NCBI RefSeq assembly: GCF_015560805.1
Contig: NZ_JADMSO010000006.1
Location: 1-64,000 of the forward strand
Reading direction: 5' to 3'
Source of the DNA: Mediterraneibacter glycyrrhizinilyticus
GTDB lineage: Bacteria; Bacillota; Clostridia; Lachnospirales; Lachnospiraceae
Length of the DNA stretch: 64,000 nt
Below, piece after piece: positions 1 to 8,915 of this stretch (the first letter of the stretch is position 1; every line of letters starts with the position of its first letter). The notes below the pieces were generated by a model. That model searched no databases, was not told the origin of the DNA, and was given only the letters and a program-made list of their open reading frames with translations. A program made the translations under genes and the position numbers.

Positions 1-112
1 GGAAAGTAATGATTTTGATTCATTTATGAAATTCGCAGTGTAGTTTTGTGCAATTTTTTAAATTTGCTCATTTATAGTTCTTTTAATAAGTTGATGATCC
101 GATAAGTTTTTT

Positions 113-1144
113 CTACAAATTCTGCGCGATGTGGATGCTCAAGTTCGTATAGCACATCTTTTCTTTCGGCGCAGTTCCGTATGCCAGATAGCGGAACAGG
201 ATCTCAAGTGGCATTTCTCCCTGCTTTTCCGGTTCCTGACAGATCGTTGCGGAGATGATCCCCTGATCGATCATCGGGATCTGCCGGGCGACAAGGTCGT
301 TGGTGATGATCCGGACTTGATGATTCTTATCGGCGCGGCAGATCGCTTCACAGATTCCATAATCCGCCGGATTTACAACATAGACGATATTCACGTCGGG
401 AAATATTCGGAACATTTCCTGCGCCGATAGAAAATTATCGATCTGATTTGCGCTGATCGGACGGATATCTAAGATCTTCATATCCGGATAGCGGTCAGCC
501 GCCTCTTTTTTGAAACCGCGGATACGGTCGGAGTGGCTTGGGATTCCCTCGCTTCCCTCGGAATAAATACAGACGCGGGCGTCTTCCTTTCCGAGCAGGG
601 CGCTTAAACCGGCGGCAAGTCGTCCGGAATCGATATAATTGCAGCCGACATATGCGAGGCAATTCCTGACCTCGGATAAACCGTTATAAAATACAAACGG
701 AATATTCCGGTCCTTTAAAGTATGGAACAGGGAAGAGGTGTCTAACCCACGGAATCCGGGCATGATCACACCGTCAATTTCTTCTTCGGAAAGCATGGTA
801 TCAAAAGAAGAAAAAAAGTGTGCGGCAGTGGATTCGGTCAGTACTTTGAAGAGAACCTGTACGCCATATTGTTTGAGTTCTTCAGCCTTTTTCATGGCAG
901 CCTTTTTAATATCCAGATAAAAAGGATGATCCTTGTCATCCGGGATCAAAAAGCCAAGTTTTAATTTCTTTTTTCGGATGGCAAGTCCCTGGGCAGCATG
1001 ATTTGGTTTATAATCCAGTTCTTTCATCACGTCCAGGATCCGGGCTTTCGTCTCGGGACTGACCATTCCCCGGTCATGCAGGACACGGTCTACGGTTCCG
1101 ATCGAAACTCCGGCTTCCCGTGCGATATCTTTGATGGTAGCCAT
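113..1144 (-). CDS. LacI-family transcriptional regulator
   Basis: A 343-residue repressor-type protein. Residues 2-25 form a LacI helix-turn-helix (TIKDIAREAGVS, then a recognition helix GTVDRVLHDRG in place of the usual SRVLN). Residues from about 60 onward form a periplasmic-binding-protein-like effector domain that should bind a sugar. The start at 1144 gives the classical MATIKDIA N-terminus; an in-frame ATG four codons earlier is less likely. It is divergent from the GH3 gene, whose promoter carries a LacI-like site at 1365-1376 that recurs before the GH120 gene at 40.6 kb. I infer that it represses these glycosidase genes. Effector unknown. Confidence 0.9.
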   Translation of the reverse strand: MATIKDIAREAGVSIGTVDRVLHDRGMVSPETKARILDVMKELDYKPNHAAQGLAIRKKKLKLGFLIPDDKDHPFYLDIKKAAMKKAEELKQYGVQVLFKVLTESTAAHFFSSFDTMLSEEEIDGVIMPGFRGLDTSSLFHTLKDRNIPFVFYNGLSEVRNCLAYVGCNYIDSGRLAAGLSALLGKEDARVCIYSEGSEGIPSHSDRIRGFKKEAADRYPDMKILDIRPISANQIDNFLSAQEMFRIFPDVNIVYVVNPADYGICEAICRADKNHQVRIITNDLVARQIPMIDQGIISATICQEPEKQGEMPLEILFRYLAYGTAPKEKMCYTNLSIHIAQNL

Positions 1145-1322
1145 ATAATACCCCACTCTCTTTTGAATATGTTAAAAGTTTATCTTTTTTTTAGAATCCT
1201 GTCAATCTGAAAATGTGACGGAAAATGTGTTCGTACACGGCTTCGGAAACCAGCAATTCTGTTGCTTGGATAAAAAGAAATTGTACAAAACAAACAAAAA
1301 TAAAAAAGATTTGACGAATATA

Positions 1323-1376
1323 TTGACTGAAATAACAATATGGTTTTATGATTAATACACACGGTAACGTACACGG
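1323..1376 (+). promoter_or_regulatory. Promoter and putative LacI operator of the GH3 gene
   Basis: TTGACT (1323-1328), an 18-bp spacer and TATGAT (1347-1352) form a sigma-A promoter. Twelve bases past the -10 box lies TAACGTACACGG (1365-1376), where a bound repressor would cover the transcription start. The same 12-mer stands 11 bases past the -10 box of the GH120 promoter. The 306-bp gap from 1145 to 1450 holds only this control region. Confidence 0.65.
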
Positions 1377-1450
1377 AAATGAAACGAGAGATGAAGGAGA
1401 TGTTTCGTGACGTTCAAAGACAAGGAAAAGAAAAAGGAGGATGTGACAAC

Positions 1451-3538
1451 ATGAGAGCAACGAAGGAATACCGTCTGAAAGTGACCGAGGAAGCGCAGAA
1501 GATCGTGGATCAGCTGACATTGGAGCAGAAAGTCTCATTGATGAGCGGGAGTATTGTGGATCTGAATAAAGTGACACAGGAGCAGATCATGGAAATGATG
1601 GGCGGAATGCTCAGTGATGACAATCACTACAATATGACTCCATATCCGGCGGGGGGATTGGAGGAACATAACGTACCGCCGATGCTGTTTGTAGACGGAC
1701 CAAGAGGAGTTGTCTGCGGAACCGGAAAATCAACCTGCTTCCCGGTATCTATGGCGCGAGGCGCGACATTTTCACCGGAACTGGAAGAAAAAGTCGGAAA
1801 TTGTATCGGACGTGAAGTGCGTGCATTCGGCGGAAATCTGTTTGCAGGCGTGTGTATCAACCTGCCGTACAATCCGGGATGGGGACGCAGTCAGGAGACG
1901 TACGGAGAGGAGACCTATCAGGTCGGAAAAATGGGCGCGGCGCTTGTCAAAGGTGTGCAGGATGAAGATGTTATGGCATGTGTCAAGCACTATGCATTTA
2001 ACGATATGGAAAATGCACGTTTCAAATGTAGCGTGACCTGCGACCAGAGAACGGAGCAGGAAGTATATCTGCCTCATTTTAAAGACTGTATCGATGCCGG
2101 AGCTGCAAGTGTGATGAGCGCGTATAACCGCTATAATGGCGTGCAGTGCGGACATCATAAATATCTGCTTTCCCAGGTGCTGAAAAAAGAATGGGATTTC
2201 GACGGATTTGTAATGTCGGATTTCTGCTGGGGCGTTCTGGATACGGTGGAAGCTGCCAACGGCGGACAGGACATGGAGATGATGTGGACACAGTATTTTG
2301 GCGAACGTCTTGTAAAAGCGGTGCAGGACGGATTTGTTCCGGAAGAGCGTATCAATGACGCGGCGCTTCGTATCGTGCGGACAATCCTGGCGTTTGATAA
2401 AGATCACAAAGAATACGATATGTCCGTAGTAGGCTGTCCGGAACATATCGCAGTGGCGAAAGAAGTTGCGGAAAAAGCAATCACATTGATTAAAAACGAC
2501 GGCGTTCTTCCGCTGAAACGGGAAGAGACAAAGAAATTGGCGCTGATCGGGAAGCTTGCCAATACGGCGATTATCGGAGATCATGGTTCCAGCTGGGTAC
2601 GTCCTCCATATGTTGTAACTCCGGAAGACGGACTCAAGAAAGCAAATGCAGAATGTGAAGTGATCTTTGATGACGGTTCAGATTTGGAGCGGGCAAAGAA
2701 ATTGGCGGCGGAGAGCGACGCAGTCGTATTTGTTGTCGGATACAATTATGATGATGAGGGCGAATTTATTTCCGGAGATCAGGCGTCGAACTATACCGGA
2801 GCAATGGGCGGCGACCGGAAGAGAAGTCTGGGACTCCATGAAGACGAAATCAAACTGCTTCAGGAAGTCGGACCAGTCAATGAAAAGTCTGCGGCAGTTC
2901 TTGTCGGAGGAAATATGATCATGATGACCGAATGGTACGACAAGGTTAATGCTGTGATCATGGCGTACTATCCGGGTATGGAGGGAGGCACTGCTCTGGC
3001 AGAGATCATTTACGGAGACGTGAATCCATCCGGAAAGCTTCCATACGTCGTACCATATTCCGAGGACGATCTCCCGCATGTAGACTGGGAGGCGACTGAT
3101 CAGTATTACGAATATTATCATGGCTATACACGACTGGAGAAAAACGGCGTGAAACCGCTTGTGCCATATGGCTTCGGACTGAGCTATACGACATTTGATA
3201 TTACAGATCCGAAAGCTGTCGTAGACGGGGATGAACTGAAAGTGACGGTAAACGTGAAAAATACCGGAGCGATCGACGGCGATGAAGTCGTACAGGTTTA
3301 TGTCGGATTTGAAAATTCCGCAGTGGACCGTCCGGTGAAACAGCTTCGAGGATTCCGGAGAGTTTCTTTGAAAGCCGGGGAAGAAAAAGAAGTTGAGATC
3401 ACAACTCCGCTGGAAAAACTGAAATGGTATGATCCGGTTTATCGTGAATGGAAACTTGAGAAAATGGAATACCCGGTCTATGTTGGTTCCAGCGCTGCCG
3501 AAGAAGATCTGGTGAAGACGGCTGTCACTATTTCATAG
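1451..3538 (+). CDS. Glycoside hydrolase family 3 (beta-glucosidase/beta-xylosidase type)
   Basis: A 695-residue GH3 enzyme that removes terminal beta-linked sugars with retention. The N-terminal barrel has the KHYAFND motif and the catalytic nucleophile Asp257 in GFVMSDF. A C-terminal sandwich follows, then a fibronectin-III-like domain (FGLSYTTF, then the VDRPVKQLRGF region). No signal peptide is seen, so it should be cytosolic and act on imported oligosaccharides. I chose the start at 1451 because AAAGGAGG lies at 1433-1440; an in-frame ATG at 1379 would overlap the promoter region. Substrate cannot be read from sequence; the shared operator with a GH120 gene hints at xylo- or mixed beta-glycosides. 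Confidence 0.92.
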   Translation: MRATKEYRLKVTEEAQKIVDQLTLEQKVSLMSGSIVDLNKVTQEQIMEMMGGMLSDDNHYNMTPYPAGGLEEHNVPPMLFVDGPRGVVCGTGKSTCFPVSMARGATFSPELEEKVGNCIGREVRAFGGNLFAGVCINLPYNPGWGRSQETYGEETYQVGKMGAALVKGVQDEDVMACVKHYAFNDMENARFKCSVTCDQRTEQEVYLPHFKDCIDAGAASVMSAYNRYNGVQCGHHKYLLSQVLKKEWDFDGFVMSDFCWGVLDTVEAANGGQDMEMMWTQYFGERLVKAVQDGFVPEERINDAALRIVRTILAFDKDHKEYDMSVVGCPEHIAVAKEVAEKAITLIKNDGVLPLKREETKKLALIGKLANTAIIGDHGSSWVRPPYVVTPEDGLKKANAECEVIFDDGSDLERAKKLAAESDAVVFVVGYNYDDEGEFISGDQASNYTGAMGGDRKRSLGLHEDEIKLLQEVGPVNEKSAAVLVGGNMIMMTEWYDKVNAVIMAYYPGMEGGTALAEIIYGDVNPSGKLPYVVPYSEDDLPHVDWEATDQYYEYYHGYTRLEKNGVKPLVPYGFGLSYTTFDITDPKAVVDGDELKVTVNVKNTGAIDGDEVVQVYVGFENSAVDRPVKQLRGFRRVSLKAGEEKEVEITTPLEKLKWYDPVYREWKLEKMEYPVYVGSSAAEEDLVKTAVTIS

Positions 3539-3561
3539 ACGTTTCGGGCAGTGATAAAACA

Positions 3562-3638
3562 GGTTGAATTTGGTTACAGGTTTCATAGGCGGACAGTTGA
3601 TTTTGGGTATTTTGTAAAAGGTGCTGTAATTATATAAT
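3562..3638 (+). promoter_or_regulatory. Putative AraC-type activator site and promoter before the sugar transporter
   Basis: GGTTGAATTTGGTTACA (3562-3578) is followed 54 bases later by TATAAT (3633-3638), with no good -35 box. A near-identical word with the same spacing precedes the GH2 operon (6264-6280, TATAAT at 6333-6338). An activator site for the AraC protein encoded between them is the simplest reading. Confidence 0.6.
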
Positions 3639-3698
3639 AAATACAAGTGATTCGTGAACGAAATACACAAAACAATGGGAGCGAGAAAGGAGTTACGA

Positions 3699-5063
3699 AT
3701 GGAAGAGAGAAAGTATTTGAAATGGTACAACAAAGTCGGGTATGGGTCAGGAGACTTGGCGGCAAACTGTATTTACGGACTTCTGACAAGTTTCGTTATG
3801 ATCTATCTGACCGACACAGTAGGATTGAATGCGGGAATCATCGGAACATTGATCATGTTCTCCAAATTTGCAGACGGAATTACAGACGTCTTCTTTGGAA
3901 ACCTGATCGACAAGACAAAGAGCAAAATGGGGAAAGCGCGCCCGTGGATGTTGTATGCGCAGATCGGTAACTGTATCTGTCTTGTCGCAGTATTTGCAAT
4001 TCCGTCAAGTCTTGGAAAGACCGCACAGTATGCTTATTTCTTTATTGCCTACACATTGTTGAACGCAGTGTTCTATACCGCGAACAATATTGCATATGCA
4101 TCACTGACATCGCTGATCACAAAGAATGGTAATGAACGTGTGCAGATGGGATCGATCCGTTTTATGTTCTCACTTGCAACCAACATTATCGTACAGTCGA
4201 TCACCGTTGGTCTTGTTACAAACTTCGGCGGCGGAGCAAAGGGATGGAGAACCGTAGCATTTATTTATGCGATCATCGCATTTATTGTGAATGCAATTTC
4301 CGTATTTTCTGTGAAAGAACTTCCGCCGGAAGAAAACGAAACAGAAAATGCACAGGGAAACGAAGAAAAGATTTCTTTCCTGGAATCTATGAAGCTTTTG
4401 CTTTCCAACAAATATTTCCTGATGATCGCAGCGTTTTATATTCTGACTTATGTGCAGACAGGTATCGCAGGAATCGGTATTTATTATATGACATATGTCT
4501 TGGGAAATCCGGCATTGCTTGGTACGTTCTCAATGGCACAGATGCTCCCGATGGTGATTGGTCTTGCATTTACACCGGCATTGGTGAAAAAGTTCAAAGG
4601 AATGTATAAAGTGAACTTAACAGGTTATTGTCTCGCAGCAGTATTCCGTATCGGATTCATCATCGGCGGTTATATGGGAAATATCCCGCTCATGCTCGGA
4701 AGTTCCGTGCTTGCAGGATTCTGTACAAGCCCGGCGACCGGAGACATCAACGCGCTGATCTCCGCAACATCTGATTACACGGTACGTACGACAGGAAAAC
4801 ATATCGAGGGCGCGATGTTCTCTTGTTCTTCTCTCGGAATCAAAGTCGGCGGCGGAATCGGATCTGCGATTTCCGGACTGCTTCTTTCCGCAAGCGGATA
4901 TGTAGCAGGCGCGGCACAGCAGTCAGCTTCTACGATCAATATGCTGAACTTCATGTATCTGTGGTTCCCGATGATCTCGATCGTACTGATCGCAGTGATC
5001 ATGTACTTCTTGAAAGTCGAGAAAGCAAATGCAGACTGGGATGCGGCACATGGTGTAAAGTAA
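3699..5063 (+). CDS. GPH-family sugar:cation symporter (MFS)
   Basis: A 454-residue, twelve-helix transporter of the glycoside-pentoside-hexuronide class (MelB/XynB-like). The N-terminal pattern YKVGYGSGDLAANCIY-like and the loop DKTKSKMGKARPWML match this class. It should import a glycoside coupled to a cation for the cytosolic GH3 and GH2 enzymes around it. The start at 3699 follows AAAGGAG at 3686-3692; an in-frame ATG at 3654 has no such site. The operator-like word upstream is shared with the GH2 operon, suggesting co-induction by the AraC regulator next door. Confidence 0.9.
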   Translation: MEERKYLKWYNKVGYGSGDLAANCIYGLLTSFVMIYLTDTVGLNAGIIGTLIMFSKFADGITDVFFGNLIDKTKSKMGKARPWMLYAQIGNCICLVAVFAIPSSLGKTAQYAYFFIAYTLLNAVFYTANNIAYASLTSLITKNGNERVQMGSIRFMFSLATNIIVQSITVGLVTNFGGGAKGWRTVAFIYAIIAFIVNAISVFSVKELPPEENETENAQGNEEKISFLESMKLLLSNKYFLMIAAFYILTYVQTGIAGIGIYYMTYVLGNPALLGTFSMAQMLPMVIGLAFTPALVKKFKGMYKVNLTGYCLAAVFRIGFIIGGYMGNIPLMLGSSVLAGFCTSPATGDINALISATSDYTVRTTGKHIEGAMFSCSSLGIKVGGGIGSAISGLLLSASGYVAGAAQQSASTINMLNFMYLWFPMISIVLIAVIMYFLKVEKANADWDAAHGVK

Positions 5064-5076
5064 AATTTACATAACA

Positions 5077-5135
5077 ACAAAAGAAAAGGAATGGAACTTC
5101 TGATGCGGGTCGTGGTTTCATTCCTTTTCTTTTGT
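5077..5135. terminator. Bidirectional terminator between transporter and AraC gene
   Basis: Perfect 17-bp inverted repeat, ACAAAAGAAAAGGAATG (5077-5093) against its complement at 5119-5135. A/T runs at both outer edges can serve both convergent genes. Confidence 0.8.
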
Positions 5136-5155
5136 AAATCGGTGTTGTGCCGGGA

Positions 5156-6241
5156 CTATGACCGGGGGCGGAGACGCTTCCGGTAATCCAGAGGCGTTTC
5201 TCCAAAGGCGTTTTTAAACAGGCGGTAGAAGTGGCTGCGATTGGAAAAACCAAGTTCTTCGATGATCGAGGAAATACTTTTATCCGTGTTGGAGAGAAGC
5301 TGGCGGGCTTCCTCAAGGTAGATGGACTGTCCGTATTCGAGGATCGTCTTTCCGGTCTGTTTTTTTACGATCCGATTTAAATATTCACCATTGTAATGCA
5401 GAAGCATTTCCAATTCCTCGCGTGTGCATCGTCCGTGACTGGAGCGCATGATATGGGAAATCTTGCTGAACAGATATTCCTGTCCCTGCGAATGAGAGTG
5501 GATCCGGTTGATACTGAACAGATCCGGATCTCCGAGCAGTCGGAGCAGTCTGGCAAAGACGGCTTTTACCAAAAAGGAAGAGCCGAAATCCCAGTTGATC
5601 GTCTCCAGGATCAATGTGTTAAAAAGTGCAGACAGGCGGTCTAAAATATCATCCGCGGGGATCATCGGAAAACAGTCGAGGTAGATCTTGTCAAATTTCA
5701 GCGTTTCATTTTTGCTGTCGGCAATGAGCTGGAAAATCAGATTCTCTTCGTCCGGGTGTTCGGCATGCGCTCGGATTTCCGTATAGTCGGCGAGAAGATC
5801 GGCGGTAAAATCATCCCGGAGCATCAAAAAGACCGCTTGGAAATCACCGGAAAATTCTTCACAGTGCCGGATATTTTTATTCATGATGCAGCATTGCCCG
5901 GCTTCATAAGTAAAGACTTGGTTTCCGACATGATTGGTGACGGATCCCGAGAGAACATACATAAATTCAATGCAGGAATGCTGATGCTGCGGACGCGTGC
6001 TTAAAGCGGCGGCAGAGACTGTGCCAAATTCGATATTGTGATAATTGTCGGGCGAGAACTGGTAGATATTGCATAGATCGTCAGTTTCGCGGCATGTCTC
6101 GAACATAACGGCAAAAGGGGAAGAAATCTCATAAAATTGGAGATCCTGCTCTTTCGTGTCGGTGATGATCAACGGATTAAAAGAAGATTCGATCTTTGAT
6201 TTTTCTTCCGGAGTAATATGGTGGAATGTGTCTTTTGCCAT
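5156..6241 (-). CDS. AraC-family transcriptional regulator
   Basis: A 361-residue regulator. The middle holds a cupin-like sensing domain (HQHSCIEFMYVLSG). The C-terminal ~100 residues hold two AraC helix-turn-helix units (ISSIIEELGFSNRSHFYRLF and the following GETPLDYRKR). The start at 6241 (MAKDTFHH) has GAAAGGA just upstream; a longer form from 6310 would cross the putative binding site at 6264-6280. It lies between the sugar transporter and the two GH2 genes, and both flanking promoters carry the same 17-bp word, so it probably activates both. That word is only about 20 bases from its own start codon, so self-control is likely. Confidence 0.88.
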   Translation of the reverse strand: MAKDTFHHITPEEKSKIESSFNPLIITDTKEQDLQFYEISSPFAVMFETCRETDDLCNIYQFSPDNYHNIEFGTVSAAALSTRPQHQHSCIEFMYVLSGSVTNHVGNQVFTYEAGQCCIMNKNIRHCEEFSGDFQAVFLMLRDDFTADLLADYTEIRAHAEHPDEENLIFQLIADSKNETLKFDKIYLDCFPMIPADDILDRLSALFNTLILETINWDFGSSFLVKAVFARLLRLLGDPDLFSINRIHSHSQGQEYLFSKISHIMRSSHGRCTREELEMLLHYNGEYLNRIVKKQTGKTILEYGQSIYLEEARQLLSNTDKSISSIIEELGFSNRSHFYRLFKNAFGETPLDYRKRLRPRS

Positions 6242-6263
6242 GGCAGATATCAGGTCCTTTCGA

Positions 6264-6338
6264 GGTTGGATTTGGTTACAACTTTCGGTGGGCAGGTCGG
6301 CTTTCGCCATTGAGTGAGCTGTGCCGAAAAATTATAAT
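6264..6338 (+). promoter_or_regulatory. Putative AraC-type site and promoter of the GH2 operon
   Basis: GGTTGGATTTGGTTACA (6264-6280) differs from the copy at 3562 by one base. TATAAT is at 6333-6338, 52 bases on, compared with 54 in the other copy. The word is also within the leader of the divergent AraC gene. Confidence 0.6.
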
Positions 6339-6414
6339 AAAGAATAGTTACAGTATACACGAACAAGAGAAAAGAAGAAAGTCAAAAAAGCAAATAAGAA
6401 GGGAGAGTTCAGAC

Positions 6415-8886
6415 ATGTTAAGAACAAAGATCAATGACAACTGGCAGCTGGCAAAAGGAGGAACTTCCATGATGTCCGCGCTTCAAGGCGGACTGGAATT
6501 TGAGACGATCAACCTGCCGCACGACGCGATGGTGCATGAAGAGCGGACGCCGGATACGGAAAACGGAACTCAGACAGGTTATTGGCCGGGCGGACTTTAT
6601 ACATATACAAAGAAGCTGAATGCACCGGAAGCGTGGAGAGACAAGACGGCGATCCTGGAATTTGAGGGCGTGTACATGACCGCGATGGTTTATGTGAACG
6701 GAAATCTGGCAGCGACGAATCTGCACGGATATTCCAATTTCTATGTGGTTTTGGACAAATATCTGGAATATGGTCAGGAAAATGAAATCAAAGTAGTTGC
6801 AGACAACGCATCCGAGAAAAATTCCCGGTGGTATTCGGGAAGCGGAATTTACCGGAACGTCAACCTGCTGATCGGCGGAAGGATCCACATTCCGGCAGAC
6901 GGCGTGAAGATCACAACACCATCTGTGGCAAAAAATGCGTCCACCGTAGAAGTTGACACGACAGTTAAAAATCTGACAAGAGCAAAAGAGAAGATCACCG
7001 TGGAGGTGCTGATCACGCATGCCGGTGTCGTTTATGGGAAAGACGTTGTCGGAGTGACGATGTACAAAGAGGCGGAAGAGACGGTGCGCCAGACGATCTG
7101 TATCGAAAAAGCAAGATTGTGGAGTCCGGATGATCCGTTCTTATATGAATGTGTAGTGAATGTTTATGCAGGAAAGGAAAAACTTGACGAAGTACATGAG
7201 CCGCTTGGTATCCGCAAACTGGAACTGGATGCGCAGCATGGACTCCGCATCAACGGAGAGCAGGTAAAACTGCGCGGAACCTGCATCCATCACGACAACG
7301 GAATCATTGGCGCCGCAACGTTGGAGAAAGCGGAAGAGAGACGCTGCCGTCAGATGAAAGAAGCCGGATTCAACAGTATTAGAAGTTCTCATCATCCGAT
7401 GAGCAAGGCGATGCTGGATGCGTGCGATAAATACGGAGTCCTCGTAATGGATGAATTGACGGATATGTGGACGAATCATAAGAATGCAAATGATTTTGCG
7501 CTTCATTTCTTAGATTGTATGGATACGGAGATCAAACGCATGGTGGCAAAAGATTATAATCATCCTTGTGTGATTTTGTATTCAACCGGAAATGAGATTC
7601 CGGACATGGGTACGGAAAGAGGCGCACAGTTGAACCGTCATATGTGCAATCTGATCCATGAGCTGGATCCGAACAGATTTACGACAAATGCGATCAACGG
7701 GCTTCTGGCGCTGGGACCGAAGATGGGGATCGTGATCCGGGAATTGATGGAGGCACAGAAGAAACAGGCGGAAGCATCCGGTGAGAGTGGCGAAGAGGGC
7801 GCGAATGCTCTGAACGGAATGATGGCGCTGATGACCGGAGAGAGCGGCGATGCGGTTGCGTGCCATCCGCTGATGACAGAAAGTATTGCGGAATCTTCCG
7901 AGGCAATGGATATTATCGGACTGAACTATCTGACCGGACGGCATGTGCTGGAAAAAGAGCTCCATCCGAACAAGACTGTGCTTGGTACGGAGACGTTCCC
8001 GGCGGATATTGTGAGATTATGGGATATTGTAAAGAATAATGATCATGTGCTTGGCGATTACACATGGACCGGTTACGATTATCTCGGCGAAGCAGGATGC
8101 GGTGTGTTCTACTATGACGGAACACAGAACTTTGCCGGCGTATATCCGGACCGTACCGCTTATATCGGGGATATCAACCTGATCGGATACCGCCGCCCGA
8201 TCAGCTATCTGCGCGAGATCGTTTTCGGACTTCGCAAAGCGCCTTATATTGCAGTAGAGCGCGTGGATAAATATGGAATGCCGCATTCGCTTACCGCATG
8301 GATGTTCAAGGATAATGTGGCAAGCTGGACGTGGCCGGGATACGAGGGCAAACCTGCCAATGTGGATGTTTACAGTGAAGCGGATGAGGTGGAATTGTTC
8401 CTGAACGGAAAATCCCTCGGAAGAAAACCGGCAGGCGAGGCAAATGGATTTACGGCAACATATGAGATCACATATGAGCCGGGCGAACTGCTTGCAGTCA
8501 GCTACCGGGATGGCGAAGAGACCGGAAGAGACGTGCTGTACACGGCAAAAGACGAAGTGCAGATGCAGGTGGACTGCGAGGGCGAAGTGCTGAAAGCGGA
8601 CGGTGAAGATCTGGCATTTGTTACAGTGAAGCTGACCGACGATAAAGGCGTGGAAAATCTGTTCGCACAAAAAGAGATCATAGTGACCGTAGAGGGAGCC
8701 GGAACTTTGCAGGGATTCGGAAACGCAGATCCGAGAGCGATCGGAAGCTACGACGATACGACATGGAACACGTTTGACGGCTATGTGATGGCAGTCGTTC
8801 GTGCAGGAAAAGAAGCCGGAACGATCAAAGTCAGATTTGAAGCCGAGGGATGCGAAAGCAGAGAAATTGAGATCCAGGTGCGTTAG
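6415..8886 (+). CDS. Glycoside hydrolase family 2 (beta-galactosidase-like), first of a tandem pair
   Basis: An 823-residue GH2 enzyme. It has an N-terminal jelly-roll sugar-binding domain (SRWYSGSGIYRNVNL near 137-151), immunoglobulin-like domains, and a barrel with acid/base Glu394 in GNEIPD and nucleophile Glu526 in TETF. C-terminal beta domains follow. No signal peptide is seen. The start at 6415 follows AAGAAGGGAGAG; the reading frame stays open further upstream but lacks a ribosome site and would cross the promoter. Between the two catalytic motifs (about residues 440-485) is a low-complexity stretch rich in Glu, Ala, Ser, Gly and Met that ordinary GH2 enzymes lack. It is co-transcribed with a second GH2 29 bp downstream. 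Exact glycoside unknown. Confidence 0.9.
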   Translation: MLRTKINDNWQLAKGGTSMMSALQGGLEFETINLPHDAMVHEERTPDTENGTQTGYWPGGLYTYTKKLNAPEAWRDKTAILEFEGVYMTAMVYVNGNLAATNLHGYSNFYVVLDKYLEYGQENEIKVVADNASEKNSRWYSGSGIYRNVNLLIGGRIHIPADGVKITTPSVAKNASTVEVDTTVKNLTRAKEKITVEVLITHAGVVYGKDVVGVTMYKEAEETVRQTICIEKARLWSPDDPFLYECVVNVYAGKEKLDEVHEPLGIRKLELDAQHGLRINGEQVKLRGTCIHHDNGIIGAATLEKAEERRCRQMKEAGFNSIRSSHHPMSKAMLDACDKYGVLVMDELTDMWTNHKNANDFALHFLDCMDTEIKRMVAKDYNHPCVILYSTGNEIPDMGTERGAQLNRHMCNLIHELDPNRFTTNAINGLLALGPKMGIVIRELMEAQKKQAEASGESGEEGANALNGMMALMTGESGDAVACHPLMTESIAESSEAMDIIGLNYLTGRHVLEKELHPNKTVLGTETFPADIVRLWDIVKNNDHVLGDYTWTGYDYLGEAGCGVFYYDGTQNFAGVYPDRTAYIGDINLIGYRRPISYLREIVFGLRKAPYIAVERVDKYGMPHSLTAWMFKDNVASWTWPGYEGKPANVDVYSEADEVELFLNGKSLGRKPAGEANGFTATYEITYEPGELLAVSYRDGEETGRDVLYTAKDEVQMQVDCEGEVLKADGEDLAFVTVKLTDDKGVENLFAQKEIIVTVEGAGTLQGFGNADPRAIGSYDDTTWNTFDGYVMAVVRAGKEAGTIKVRFEAEGCESREIEIQVR

Positions 8887-8915
8887 GCGGGAATTGAAGA
8901 TGAGGGAGGCGTTTT

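Noticed and set aside
1379-1450. Longer N-terminus for the GH3 protein
   Set aside because: It would start only three bases after the putative operator, lacks a ribosome site and adds an unconserved Lys/Glu-rich leader, while 1451 has AAAGGAGG.
1772-2584. 270-codon minus-strand frame opposite the GH3 gene
   Set aside because: No start signal or recognisable domain; shadow of the GH3 gene.
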